Position numbers and translations under genes: made by a program. Shown here one piece after another: positions 36,149 through 46,700 of a stretch of DNA of 64,000 nt (position 1 is its first letter; each line of letters starts with the position of its first letter). A model generated the notes under the pieces. It saw only the letters and a list, made by a program, of their open reading frames with translations, was not told the DNA's origin and did not search any database. This stretch comes from Trichocoleus desertorum NBK24. GTDB lineage: Bacteria; Cyanobacteriota; Cyanobacteriia; FACHB-46. The DNA lies in contig NZ_CP116619.1 in the NCBI RefSeq assembly GCF_030409055.1, forward strand, positions 715,628 through 779,627, given 5' to 3'.

Positions 36149-38007
36149 GAATGGCGATACTGGTCTAGGAGTTGCGGAATGTGATCATAACCATCGACTC
36201 CAATCACAGAGGCTATTTGGCGACGGTGCTGCTCCAAAGCAGATTGAAATCCTGCTTCTCCCATTTGACCTTGCAAAATCATCAACAGCCCTGCGGGTTG
36301 TCGCCACTCGTTGGAAGCAATTTGCTCTAAGAGATACATGCCCAAGCAACCGCTATAAACCGATTTTTCCAAGTTTTGCAGACGGTAATAGGCTTCTGCT
36401 AAGTGAGCCAAGTTGCGCGCTTGTAAATAGAGATCCCCAGAAAACTGTGCGGCTTGAATTCCCCCTTCTAGGTAAGCGATCGCTATTTGCGGTTGATCTA
36501 GAACAATGTGAGCGATCCCCAAACTGCTGAGGCAAAGGGCTTGGCTTTGGCGATCGCCCAATCGCTCAGACAATTTCAAGCCTTGTTGCAAATAATCAAT
36601 CGCGCTTTCGTAGGTTTCGGGTTCGACTTGTTCTAGCTGTTGGGCTTGAAGCACTTCGCTATAACCGAGATTTACCAGTGCATTAGCCTCACCCAAGCGA
36701 TCCCCAGCTTGACGACTCAGGATCAAGGCCCGCTGACTATAGTTGATCGCCTCAGCGTAATTTTTCTCGGCCACACAGGCGCGACTAAGGTGGTTAAAGT
36801 TGGCAATTTCACAGGGGCGATCGCCTGCGGTACGAGCTAGCTCTAGGGCTTGTTGGTGAAAGTTTTGCGCGCGGTCATATTGGCCTTGGGCGCGGAAAGA
36901 ATAGCCCAGTAGCGTCAGAATTCTGGCTTTTTCTTGGGTGCCTTCAGCCCGCCGCAACGGTTCATCTAGGTAGTTAAGGGCGTCGCGTAAGTAGTTGCCA
37001 GCAAAGGAAGCAAAGATGCCACCATAGAGCGGGAAGTAATCACGCTGGGCAAACGTTCGCAGAATTTGCAGAGTTGTTTGGAAAGCGGCATCGGCAAAGC
37101 GATCGCCTAAACCCACTCCCATTTGAGACCACAGCACAGCAAACGCCAGAAACGTGGAAATGGAAAGCTTAGACCCAACTTTAGAGTCATAGACCAGCTT
37201 GTCAAACCAAGTCACTAAACCTTGTTGTAAACCTCGGAGGATCACCGTCAGTTCCACCCAGTCTTCCAGGTCTACGGTTTCATGTCGGCCCCACTCCGTC
37301 GCCGACTGCTCATGGGTAAGGGCTTGAAATAAGGCTTGAGGGATGGGGCTACCCACCTGCTTGGCCCACAAAGCCCAAGGACCTCGTTGCCCTGGAACCC
37401 CTTCAAACCCTAGCTGTCCTTGGCTTTGGTCGTACATCCAGCCTACCAGATGGTCTTCCAAACGACGCCAAGCTTCGATCCCACGTCCAATCCCTGTGGC
37501 TAGCTGCTCTATCTGCTGCTGAGATTCTGCTTCGGTGATAGTGATAGCTTGTTGTTGCAGTTGCTTGGCGAGTTGCTGCCACTGCTGTAGCGTGACAATC
37601 TGGGCTCGATTGGGGTCAGTCACTTGTAGCAAAACCGTCAAACGATTATGTGGCTCAGCCGCCACGACTTGACGAACCGCCGTCGATAGCATTTCTGTTG
37701 CTTGATTTTGCTCCTGCCAGCGTTCCCACTCACCTTGAATGGTTTGTAAGGCTCTCAAGATCCGGTTGGCCTTGGCGAGTTTCAGCTCATCGGTTTGGAT
37801 TTCAACCTGGCGCTGAGCCGCGCTGAGGCGATCGCCCAAACAACGCTCAAAAATTTCTCCAGTTCCAGGACTTACCTCATTCAATAGCATTTGGTAAACC
37901 TGTTCTTTAGAGCGGATTTTGCCCTTGAGAGTCGTTTCGACGATGCGGTCGATCAGTTCTAGGTAGCGACTAGCTAGTGGCGTAGCACCACTCACAGAAT
38001 CAGACAT
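36142..38007 (-). CDS. Large TPR-repeat protein
   Basis: 621 residues, no signal peptide. Residues 1-350 are a helical region without a recognised domain, with glutamine-rich and coiled parts (LQQWQQLAKQLQQQAITITEAESQQQ). Residues about 355-580 hold tetratricopeptide repeats of the 40-residue type (ARILTLLGYSFRAQGQYDRAQNFHQQALELARTAGD, IANFNHLSRACVAEKNYAEAINYSQRAL, GEANALVNLGYSEV). The repeats suggest a cytosolic adaptor or regulator. The 543-nt gap 38008-38550 towards the divergent RDD gene has no gene; GACCTTCTA occurs twice near 38475-38500. Confidence 0.8.
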   Translation of the reverse strand: MSDSVSGATPLASRYLELIDRIVETTLKGKIRSKEQVYQMLLNEVSPGTGEIFERCLGDRLSAAQRQVEIQTDELKLAKANRILRALQTIQGEWERWQEQNQATEMLSTAVRQVVAAEPHNRLTVLLQVTDPNRAQIVTLQQWQQLAKQLQQQAITITEAESQQQIEQLATGIGRGIEAWRRLEDHLVGWMYDQSQGQLGFEGVPGQRGPWALWAKQVGSPIPQALFQALTHEQSATEWGRHETVDLEDWVELTVILRGLQQGLVTWFDKLVYDSKVGSKLSISTFLAFAVLWSQMGVGLGDRFADAAFQTTLQILRTFAQRDYFPLYGGIFASFAGNYLRDALNYLDEPLRRAEGTQEKARILTLLGYSFRAQGQYDRAQNFHQQALELARTAGDRPCEIANFNHLSRACVAEKNYAEAINYSQRALILSRQAGDRLGEANALVNLGYSEVLQAQQLEQVEPETYESAIDYLQQGLKLSERLGDRQSQALCLSSLGIAHIVLDQPQIAIAYLEGGIQAAQFSGDLYLQARNLAHLAEAYYRLQNLEKSVYSGCLGMYLLEQIASNEWRQPAGLLMILQGQMGEAGFQSALEQHRRQIASVIGVDGYDHIPQLLDQYRHST

Positions 38008-38556
38008 GGAGTTTAAATGCTTGGTAGAGAATTTTTAGTTACCTGACAGGGAGATCAAACCAGCCCAATCCTTTTATTTTTTCTTATAAACTGAGCGTGC
38101 TCAGGAGACCTCCGTTCGCTACAATCGCAGACACAACAGTAGATTTACTAGCTCCACCGCTGTCCCCTACCATTGTCGCGATCGCTGTGAAAATTCAGAA
38201 GTTGCAACTTAGCTGAATTTCTCCTGCATTGGCTGGATTAGGGCAGGAATTTGTCCTACTTTACCAGGGTAGCTTTCTGGGTAGGGCAGCTTACAAAATG
38301 TATGTTCACTAGTTTGTGTGTCTCTTCGCAGATACGCACTGGTTTCCTGAAGGAAGCCTCAGTACTGCTCGCTAGCCAGGGTGCAAAATGCTAATGAGTC
38401 ATCAATTAACGCCCCACACAGAGGTTCCACCCCTGCACCCCGTTCCAGCATCAAAAAGGATTGCTATAGGTAAAGACCTTCTAGGGACCGAGACCTTCTA
38501 CCCAAGAATTACAAGAACCAATAGACTGCATAACTAGTGACGGGGAGTTTTTGAAG

Positions 38557-40737
38557 ATGGCGAGCCCAACAGTCAGGAGAAGCACCAACCGCTCTCAATC
38601 AACGCTACCAAGTTGGCGCTTCAGACGTCTGCCTCTGCTACCTCGACGATGTGGAGCCTGGATGATTGAGGTGTCTCTGATTGTGGCGAGTGCTTGGGCG
38701 CCCTTTAGCTTAGGGGAGTATGCCAAGTTGCACTCCGCCAGTGAACCTGTGCCGTTGAATCCGTTTGTCGCCGAAGCTGAGTCCGCGATCGCCCAAACCT
38801 TGGCAATCCCAGTGGGGGATCGTAACCGGACGGTGCCTCCCCTCACGAACCTACTATGGTCTGGAGCGGTCGTCGCTCCCTTGGTGGTAGCAGGACTCAA
38901 CCTGTACTCACTCGCTAAGACTGGTCAAACTCAACCAAAACGCTGGTTTGCGGTCAAGGTAGTAACCGCTACGGGAGCACCTCCAGGCTTTTTGAGAGCC
39001 GTGATGCGGGAAGGAGTGGGTCGGTGGGGGTTGCCTCTGGGGATCGCCTACACGATCTGGCGCTACAGTGGTGCCTTTCCCGACCTCAGCATTCTGTTGG
39101 GGCTGGCCAGTTTTCTGGTACTCGGTGAAAACTTCAGTGCCCGATTCAACTCGCGGCGTCGCGCTTGGCACGATCGCTTGTCAGGCACGGCTGTAATCGA
39201 CGCGGCCCAACCCACTCCCTTCTACAGCGATCGCGTTCAAGTTTTGCGGCGTCACGGCCAAGGTTGGTCAGAGCAGTCATCTCACTGGAGCGAGGAAGAT
39301 GCTGCGATCGCTGCCATTGTACTGACCCCGGAAAAAGGCTGGCGGGGGCAAGGTCTGTGGTGCTGGATGCGCCAACACCCCGGCATGACATTGTTGATTG
39401 TGTCACTCTCCAGCGTGGCGTTGGTACTAGGTACATTTGTCGGGACTCAGGTCTATGTGCAGAGCCAAGCCAACCGTCGGGAGTTTAAGCAGCAAGATAA
39501 TCAAGTTTTTTTAGCGTTGGTAAGTAAGCTGACGCCTAACTCAGCAGGTGCGCCGGATGAACGACAAGGTGCGATTCTGGCACTGGGTACTGTGAATGAC
39601 TCACGCGCAGTTCCCCTTTTAGTAGATTTGTTGGGGCAGGAAGACAAACCCACCCTGATCGACGCAATTCAGCAAGCTCTAGTCAGTAGTGGCCCAGACG
39701 CTTTGCCCTATCTACAACGGCTCAATCAAGCCTTGAAGAACGATTTGGAGTCACTGCGACATGGCAACAACGAAAGAGAGTACAGATTATTAGAGTTAAG
39801 ACGGCGGGCTACCCAGCGGGCGATCGCTAAACTTCTCACCATCTATAGCGGTCAAGTGCATACTGCCGACCTAAGTCGAGTAGATTTAGGCCGCGTAGAT
39901 AAAGGGGTCGCTCAGTTTACGCTGGTTTTGGACCGCATCGATCTCTCAGGAACCCAACTTAAAAACGCAATTCTCTCCGGGGCAAGCCTACAAGGAAGCC
40001 GCTTTTATGGAACTGGAGAAGACGAGCGTTGGGGGACTTTCGACGACTGGATCACTGACTTAAGTGGCGCTGAGCTAAAGGATGCCAACTTAACAGGGGC
40101 TTTCCTAGGTCATACTCTGATGGATCGCACAAATCTAACTCGCGCCATTCTCAACAAGGCCGATTTGTCCCATGCCCGCATGTCTAAAGCGAATCTCAGT
40201 AGTACCAAGCTGGTTGCCGCTAACTTCCACCAAGCAGTCTTGGATAGCGCTAGCCTCACAGGTGCCGATCTGGGAAATGCGGACTTCTCTCAGGCCAACT
40301 TGCAATCTGCACGGTTGGGACAAGCCAGTGCTACAGCCACAAAATTTCAGTTAGCTAACCTAGTACGTTCCGAGTGGCAGGGAGCTGATTTAACCGGGGC
40401 AGACTTCAGGCAAGCTAACCTCCAGCATGCCGATCTCAGTTCTACCCAACTGGCAGAAACTAACTTCAGAAACGCCCAACTGCAAAATGTGAGTTTCCGG
40501 AATGCGGATCTCAGACAGGCAGACTTACGCGGAGCCAATGTGTCTGGGGCAGATTTTCAAGGTGCGACCTTTGCTCCTTCGTCACCTAAATCTTCGAGTC
40601 AGTTTATTCAGTTAGCTCCTAGTGCCTCAGAATCTAGCGGGCTGAAAGGGGTCAATTTTGTCGATGCTCAAAACTTAAGCCCTACTCAAATCACCTATAT
40701 TTGTGCTCAAGGCGGTCGCCATCCTCAATGTCGTTAA
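38557..40737 (+). CDS. RDD membrane domain + HEAT-like + pentapeptide-repeat protein
   Basis: ATG 38557 is preferred (GGGGAG nine nt upstream); TTG 38551 would add two residues, and numbering here counts from it. Residues about 33-220 form an RDD domain (RRCGAWMIEVSLIVASAW ... RAWHDRLSGTAVID). A further helix lies at about 278-300. A HEAT-like stretch (DERQGAILALGTVNDSRAVPLLVDLL) follows, then about 20 pentapeptide coils (about 435-680, A(D/N)LxxA). It ends in LSPTQITYICAQGGRHPQCR. The right-handed pentapeptide helix probably lies on one membrane face. Function unknown; the fusion is unusual. Confidence 0.85.
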   Translation: MASPTVRRSTNRSQSTLPSWRFRRLPLLPRRCGAWMIEVSLIVASAWAPFSLGEYAKLHSASEPVPLNPFVAEAESAIAQTLAIPVGDRNRTVPPLTNLLWSGAVVAPLVVAGLNLYSLAKTGQTQPKRWFAVKVVTATGAPPGFLRAVMREGVGRWGLPLGIAYTIWRYSGAFPDLSILLGLASFLVLGENFSARFNSRRRAWHDRLSGTAVIDAAQPTPFYSDRVQVLRRHGQGWSEQSSHWSEEDAAIAAIVLTPEKGWRGQGLWCWMRQHPGMTLLIVSLSSVALVLGTFVGTQVYVQSQANRREFKQQDNQVFLALVSKLTPNSAGAPDERQGAILALGTVNDSRAVPLLVDLLGQEDKPTLIDAIQQALVSSGPDALPYLQRLNQALKNDLESLRHGNNEREYRLLELRRRATQRAIAKLLTIYSGQVHTADLSRVDLGRVDKGVAQFTLVLDRIDLSGTQLKNAILSGASLQGSRFYGTGEDERWGTFDDWITDLSGAELKDANLTGAFLGHTLMDRTNLTRAILNKADLSHARMSKANLSSTKLVAANFHQAVLDSASLTGADLGNADFSQANLQSARLGQASATATKFQLANLVRSEWQGADLTGADFRQANLQHADLSSTQLAETNFRNAQLQNVSFRNADLRQADLRGANVSGADFQGATFAPSSPKSSSQFIQLAPSASESSGLKGVNFVDAQNLSPTQITYICAQGGRHPQCR

Positions 40738-40910
40738 GCAAAGAAACTGGATTATGGCTCTGCTTGGGTGAAAATAAGTAACAAGATCTCTAGTTTAAAA
40801 CTAAGGATTTGCTTGAATAGACCTGTGGATAAGTCAGCCCAGAGCAAGCGCTGACGCCTGAAGTTGAATTGAGCGAGACAATCAATGCTACTGGTAGTGA
40901 GGAATTGGCA

Positions 40911-41459
40911 ATGAAGTGTCTGAAGCACCTGTCGCAAGGCAAGAGTTGGGCTGGGGGAGCTAAGGCGATCGCGCTGGGAAGCACTGTAGCAATAGGAATG
41001 GCATGTTTCACCACATCAGCAGCATCCGCGCAGGCTGCCTATGGCAGTTACGTGGGCATTGGTCCCGCCATTGGTCTCACAGACGGTTCCATCAACGAAG
41101 ATAGCGAAAATGCTTTAGTCATTGCCGCTCGCTACAAACTGCTGAAGCTGCCCATTTCACTGAGAGCCCAGGCTCTGATTCTGAACGATAATACGGCGAT
41201 TGTACCGACGGTGTCTTACGATATCCCCCTGAACTGGCAAGCAGATGCTTATATTGGGGCGGGATACTCCTTCTCAGAGGGCGACTCTACTTCGCCTTTG
41301 GGGAATCAAGATGCCTTCGCCATTCAACCAGGAATTGACTACGCTCTACCCAACAGCAAACTCGTCGTTTTTGGGAATGCCATCATTGCCTTTGATGCCT
41401 ACCGGGAGACTGGCGGCACAGCGGTATCCGTGCAAGGTGGGGTGGGCATGAGATTCTAA
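40911..41459 (+). CDS. Secreted, probably outer-membrane beta-barrel protein
   Basis: 182 residues from ATG 40911 (GAGGAA seven nt upstream); an upstream TTG at 40869 is rejected. A long signal peptide (about 1-42, AIALGSTVAIGMACFTTSAASAQA) precedes alternating hydrophobic strands (AYGSYVGIGPAIGLTDGS, ALVIAARYKLLKLPISLRAQA, TVSYDIPLNWQADAYIGAGYSF) and a terminal aromatic, GGVGMRF. These fit an 8-stranded outer-membrane barrel. No known enzyme motif. Confidence 0.75.
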   Translation: MKCLKHLSQGKSWAGGAKAIALGSTVAIGMACFTTSAASAQAAYGSYVGIGPAIGLTDGSINEDSENALVIAARYKLLKLPISLRAQALILNDNTAIVPTVSYDIPLNWQADAYIGAGYSFSEGDSTSPLGNQDAFAIQPGIDYALPNSKLVVFGNAIIAFDAYRETGGTAVSVQGGVGMRF

Positions 41460-41465
41460 ATTGTA

Positions 41466-41515
41466 GGGGGTGTTCGGCTCAGTCGATAGTCGAGGGCAAC
41501 CCGACAACTACCCCC
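41466..41515. terminator. Imperfect hairpin between convergent genes
   Basis: GGGGGTGTTCGG (41466-41477) pairs with CCGACAACTACCCCC (41501-41515) with two bulges. There is no T-run, so it is only a possible transcript end for the barrel gene and the DUF6737-like gene. Confidence 0.4.
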
Positions 41516-41518
41516 ACG

Positions 41519-41782
41519 CTATTTGTCTGCGATCGCATCGTCTGATGCAGTGTGATCGATTTCTGGAAAACCACTACGCATGACCAGTTGGGGCCAGACT
41601 AAGAGAAAGAATCCCATCCAAGCCAGGATAGGAACTGCAACTAGACAGGTAAACCAAATAGTGTGGGCTAGGAGCCAACTGCCCGTGATGATTGTGATCC
41701 CCGTGAGCAAGATGGACCAGGGTTGACACCACCAGGGTTTATAAGACCAGGGGCTGACTTGAGAAGATTGAGACTGAGACAA
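41519..41782 (-). CDS. Small two-helix membrane protein (DUF6737-like)
   Basis: 87 residues from TTG 41782, the only usable start before an upstream in-frame stop. SPWSYKPWWCQPWSILLTGITIITGSWLL is a typical cyanobacterial motif, followed by a second helix (WFTCLVAVPILAWMGFFLLVWP). It matches what I recall of DUF6737. Function unknown. Confidence 0.7.
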   Translation of the reverse strand: MSQSQSSQVSPWSYKPWWCQPWSILLTGITIITGSWLLAHTIWFTCLVAVPILAWMGFFLLVWPQLVMRSGFPEIDHTASDDAIADK

Positions 41783-41872
41783 TTTGACGCGGCTCCAAAA
41801 ATAGTGGGGGTTCGACTTGAGTTAGGCGAGGGATACTGGATCATATCGCAACTGCATCTTTTGGTGATCGCC

Positions 41873-42151
41873 ATGCCTCACCGTGACTTTGATTCTTACC
41901 GAACTCAACATTTAGCTGACATAGAATGGCCAGCGAATCCTGAAGTGCAAGCCCAAATTGCAGCCTTACAGGATTCTTCTAGCTCCCACTCTAAGATGCT
42001 GAACCTCAATGCTTGGGCGATCGCAAAAACGATGGACAAATTCTACCCAGGTTTTTGGAATCGGTTTATGGCCAATCGGCAAGTAGCATTGCAGCAGTTT
42101 CTAGAGCAAAAACGCCACGATCGCCCTTCACCTAGCGACCCAAACGGTTAG
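41873..42151 (+). CDS. Small conserved-looking protein, unknown function
   Basis: 92 residues from ATG 41873 (MPHRDFDSYRTQHLADIEWPA). The same frame stays open upstream but overlaps the DUF6737-like gene, so the short form is chosen. Hydrophilic and helical (AWAIAKTMDKFYPGFWNRFMANRQVALQQFLEQKR). I do not recognise it. It overlaps the end of the convergent pentapeptide gene by 20 nt. Confidence 0.5.
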   Translation: MPHRDFDSYRTQHLADIEWPANPEVQAQIAALQDSSSSHSKMLNLNAWAIAKTMDKFYPGFWNRFMANRQVALQQFLEQKRHDRPSPSDPNG

Positions 42152-43463
42152 GAATGCCTTCGCAACCACCCATAATTGTGTTTCTAGTTTTGGAGCCACC
42201 CCAAGCACAGCAATAGCAGCGCTGTTCTTCAGATAGCTTGGCTCCTGTAAAGTCGGCACCTTCTACGACAGCTCCGGTATGGAGGCCAGTGCGATAATCA
42301 GGTGGTTCTATTCGGCTACGGGGAGTCGCAGTATCGAGGCTGCCATAGTACAGGCGTGTTCCCTCAAGCTCAGTCCCTTGCAGCTTGGCTTCATACAAAA
42401 TTGCCCGCGCTAGGTTGGCTTTCACCAAGTCACAGCCATTGAGATTAGCTCGGACTAAGTTGGCTTCACTTAAGTCAGTCCAGCGCAAATCAGTGCTGTT
42501 CAAATCGGCCCCCGCTAACATGACGCCCAAATCAATGACTCGAACTCCATGAATTCGGTCTTCTTCGTAGCCGCCCACACCATCTAGAATGGCTCGTCCT
42601 AAGCGGCGATCGCGTCTGAGGGGAGTCAGCAGTTTGGCGCGTGAGAGAAAACGAATGATTTTGGCCTTGCCACCCGCATCAACACTACTAAAGATTGCTG
42701 CTGTACGACCTTCAGCGATCGCGCGTTCTTGCGGCCAGTCTTCTAGCAAGCCTTGCTCATCCAACACCAAATCCGAAATACCTTGGAAGTAAGTGTCAAT
42801 CGTTTGTTGTTGAGTAATCAGGTTCTGCTGAATCGTTAAATCTTTAGAGATCACGTATTGTCGCCAAGCAATATAGACGGCTAAAACTGCAATCAAAATC
42901 TGGCCGAGCGCCCCAAAAACTTCACCCAAGGCTCCAATCGCGTCCCAATTTAGCTGACTAGCCCAGGCATCTAAGCGCTGGCTGAGCCCACTGAGGCGGT
43001 ACAAACCCAGGCAAGCTGCAAGCAGCCCCACCACACCAATAAAAACTGAGCGCTCTCCGGGCGGGAATAGTTCCGCGATCGCAGGCTGCAAAGCGGGCCA
43101 TAAGACTTGCAAGGACAGCAGTAAAGCAACTAAAGCCCCTGCCCACCCAAACCAAGCATTATTTAGCGCGAACCCGACTAGCATGATCGCGATCGCCGTC
43201 AAGATCATGATCGGCGTTGCAGCGGTCGTCGTTGATGAGGTATCTGAACTCCACTTCGAAAAGCGCCTAGAGGACTGGCGAGGCTGTGGTGAAGAGTTAG
43301 TGCTCAGAGCTGCTAACGCCTGGTTCGCAACTAAGTTTTCTTGGAACGGCTGGTTGCTCGACGCTCCGTTAGAGTTATGGGCCACGTGGGTAGAAGCCGA
43401 TAAACCTGATTCTGGCGCAGGGGTTGGTGAATGAGGCTCAGGTGAATTGGGATGATTGGACAT
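42132..43463 (-). CDS. Membrane protein with pentapeptide repeats
   Basis: 443 residues. A Pro/Ser-rich N-terminus of about 75 residues is followed by four membrane helices (about 83-185, ILTAIAIMLVGFALNNAWFGWAGALVALLLSLQVL; FIGVVGLLAACLGLYRL; IAVLAVYIAWRQYVIS). Then comes a soluble region with DTYFQGISDLVLDEQGLLEDWPQERAIAEGRT and pentapeptide coils (about 320-380, ADLNSTDLRWTDLSEANLVRANLNGCDLVKANLARA). The end, LSEEQRCYCCAWGGSKTRNTIMGGCEGIPN, resembles the ending of the 38557-40737 protein. Function unknown. Confidence 0.85.
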   Translation of the reverse strand: MSNHPNSPEPHSPTPAPESGLSASTHVAHNSNGASSNQPFQENLVANQALAALSTNSSPQPRQSSRRFSKWSSDTSSTTTAATPIMILTAIAIMLVGFALNNAWFGWAGALVALLLSLQVLWPALQPAIAELFPPGERSVFIGVVGLLAACLGLYRLSGLSQRLDAWASQLNWDAIGALGEVFGALGQILIAVLAVYIAWRQYVISKDLTIQQNLITQQQTIDTYFQGISDLVLDEQGLLEDWPQERAIAEGRTAAIFSSVDAGGKAKIIRFLSRAKLLTPLRRDRRLGRAILDGVGGYEEDRIHGVRVIDLGVMLAGADLNSTDLRWTDLSEANLVRANLNGCDLVKANLARAILYEAKLQGTELEGTRLYYGSLDTATPRSRIEPPDYRTGLHTGAVVEGADFTGAKLSEEQRCYCCAWGGSKTRNTIMGGCEGIPNRLGR

Positions 43464-43516
43464 GCTGATAAGTATGAAGCCTCAAAGACTCCGGGCATGG
43501 CTACTGATATCACTGA

Positions 43517-43566
43517 TATCCAAAATAGTAGCCAAAAGCTACGGGTATCCAAAATAGTAGCCAAAA
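43517..43566. repeat. Direct repeat, two 21-nt copies
   Basis: A 21-nt unit beginning TATCCAAAATAGTAGCC occurs identically at 43517-43537 and 43546-43566 (period 29) in the intergenic space before the pentapeptide gene. Confidence 0.85.
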
Positions 43567-43657
43567 TTTGGCTGAGAAGCGATCGCGCTATCCGTTACCA
43601 CTATCACCGATCGCTCTCACTTAATACTCATTTATCTAAACACTCACTCATACAAAT

Positions 43658-43690
43658 AAAAAAACGAGGGCATACCTATGCACACCCCCG
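43658..43690 (-). terminator. Terminator of the cadherin-like repeat gene
   Basis: On the minus strand GCGGGGGTGTGCAT pairs with ATGCCCTCG around AGGT, with a 3-nt bulge, followed by seven T. It lies about 40 nt past the stop. Confidence 0.65.
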
Positions 43691-43732
43691 CTGTTCCTTA
43701 ACCGACCTTCAACGAATTTGAATCGCTTTGGG

Positions 43733-46700
43733 TTAAATTCCAGGCATTGTTCCGGGTAACAAAATGCCGCCCATCACCACGGGAAGCATGGCGGTTTCTG
43801 TACCACTACTAAAGGCAGTGCTACCACCCGTACCAATGGTAGTTAAGTCGAGCACGGCTCCATCTTGTCCCTCAGTTCGATCCCAAGCGTGGTAGACAAA
43901 ACTTACCACTCCCTCGAAGCCCAGTTCTGGACGGAAGCGAATCAGTTGATTGCCCGCCAACAACTGCGCTGACTCTTCGGAAACCTCCGACAGCCCTATC
44001 CAGTTATTGCCACTATCAAGAGAGTATTGCCAAGTCCCATTAGCGCTATCGGCTTGAGTGATAGCGATACCGACAACAGCGCCTTCGTCCGCATCCGTAA
44101 CTCGGCTACCTAGTAAGTCAAACACCATATTGCCAGGGCTGTTCAGGTCATCGACAGCGATCGCCCTTAATTGAGGCAATAGGCTCGTTGTGAGCACAGG
44201 CGCATCATTAACAGCGTTGACCGTAACCTGTACTGTTGCTGTGGCTGTCGCCTGATTACCGTCTCGAACAATGTAGGTAAAGCTGTCATCACCGTTGAAA
44301 TCAAGATTGGGTGTGTAGGTGATCAGACCCTCCTCGGTGAAAGTGACGTTACCTTGGCTAGGCGCAGTCACCGACACAAGCGTCAGCGGGATGTCTTCCG
44401 CGTCCAGATCGTTAGCCAAGACATTAAAGCTAGCGATCGCTGTGTCCTCGTCGGTGGTGAGCACATCATTTTCAGCTACGGGAGGTATGTTCGTATCCCG
44501 AATTACAGTCAGATTGACAGTGGCTGATGCAGTAGCCCCAACGCCATCGCGCACCGTATAGGTAAAAGCGTCACTGCCGCTAAAATCGCGGTCAGGCATG
44601 TAGAAGTAGGTGCCATTGCCAAATCCCATCACATTGCCATTGGTCGGTTGATCAAAGCCAATGATGGTCGGTGCTTCCCCATCCATATCTACATCATTCG
44701 CGAGTAAGTCAGCGACACTTAGCGTCAGGACGGTGTCTTCGTTTGTCGAAAAGGCATCATTGCCCACAATGGGAACGTCATTGATTGAGTTAATCGTCAG
44801 GGTAACGACAGCGACAGCCGTGGCATTGTTGCTAGTGCCATCTGTAATGGTGTAAGTAAAGAAATCGGTGCCATTGAAGTTGGGATCTGGCGTATAAACA
44901 AAAGTATTTGCACCGCGATCGACCAAGCGCCCGTTTTGGGTGGGGGTAAAGTTCGTAATTAACAACGAATTGCCATCTACATCTGTGTCATTGCTCAGCA
45001 AATCGTCAGCCGTAATGGTGAGAGTGCCATCCTCATCGAAGCTAAAGCTATTGGCATTCGCGATCGGCAAATCGTTGGCTGACGCCACAGTGAGAGTTAC
45101 GGTTGCTACTGCTGTACCGCCGCTGCTATCTGTAACGGTGTAGGTAAAGCTGTCACTACCATTAAAGTCAGGATCTGGCGTGTAGAGGTAGGTACCATTC
45201 CCGTTCACGCTGAGACTACCGTTCTCAGGTTGGGTAAAGTTATCAATCAGCAGCGAATCTTCTACATCAGAATCATTCGCTAACAAATCGGCTGCATTCA
45301 AAACCAATAGGGTATCTTCTACCGTGGTGGCGATATCGCTGCTGGCAATCGGTAAATCGTTGATCGAGTTTATCAACAAGGTTACGGTTGCTGCTGCTGT
45401 ACCGCCGCTGCTATCCGTAACGGTGTAGGTAAAGCTATCGCTACCATTAAAATCAGGATCTGGCGTGTAGAGGTAGGTACCGTTCCCGTTCTTGCTGAGA
45501 CTACCGTTCTCAGGTTGCGTGAAGCTGAGGATCGTTGGCAAGCCATCTTCTACATCTGTGTCATTCGCCAGTAAGCTAGCCTCGGCAAAACTCAGAGAGG
45601 TGTCTTCGTCGGTGGTAAAAGCATCAGCTCCGGCGATCGCAATATCATTGACCGCTCCTACGGCAATCGTCACTGTGGCAGTCGCAGAACCATCAAGGCC
45701 ATCCGTAATGGTGTAAGTAAAGCTATCTGTGCCGTTGAAGTTAGGACTGGGCGTATAGAGATAGGTGCCGTCTCCATTGCCGACTACCGAACCACCCGCG
45801 GGTTGGGTAAAACCTGTGATCAGCAAAGCTTGGCCGTCAGGGTCAGTATCATTGGCCAAGAGTAGCGTGCTGCCAATCGTCAGGGAACCGTCTTCGCTAA
45901 TAGAGTAGGTGTCATTAGCTGCGACTGGAATGTCAGGACTCGGCTGAATGGTGATGCTAACCGTAGCACTCGTCACCCCTCCATAACCATCAGCAACCCT
46001 ATAGGTGAAGCTATCAGTTCCCTCATAATTTAGGTTTGGAGTATAAGAGAATGTGCCGTTGTTGTTAGTCAGCGTTCCATGAGCAGGATTAGTAAATCCT
46101 GCAATCTGTAGGACATCTCCATCGCGATCGCTGTCATTAGCCAGTAGGTTGGGGGTAATGGCACCAAGGGTGTCTTCACTAATGGTGAAACTATCAGCCC
46201 CAACAACAGGAGGAGTATTGACTGCTATTCTGCCTGCCTTCTGTCCATACAAGATGTAGTGTCGGAAGCCGCTTTCAATTTCACCCCTGCCAAGAGCCGC
46301 CAAAATATCAGGATTATGCTCTAAGTAGAATCGTTCGTCATAGAGCCTGCTGGGATTGCGGTTGTAGTTTGTATCGACTGCAAACTGGCCGTACCTGACA
46401 AAGTGCTCGTAGCCACTACTCAAGTCTCCCCGATTAATAGCTGCCACGACATCGGGATTATTGGCGAGGTAGTAGGCTTCATCAAACAGAGGACTCGGAG
46501 CACGGCTCAGCTTACTACCTAGTACAAACTGGCCATACCGGATGAAGTGCTGGAAGCCACTACTCAGTTGTCCTGCCTGAACGGCAGTGGCAACATCGGG
46601 ATTATTGGCGAGGTAGTAGGCTTCATCAAACAGAGGACTTGGAGCACGGCTCGGCTTGCCACTGAGGACATATTGGCCATACCGGATGAAGTGCTGGAAG

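Noticed and set aside
43452-43721. 89-codon frame over the pentapeptide gene's promoter
   Set aside because: It overlaps the start of the pentapeptide gene and contains the 21-nt direct repeat; no protein-like pattern.
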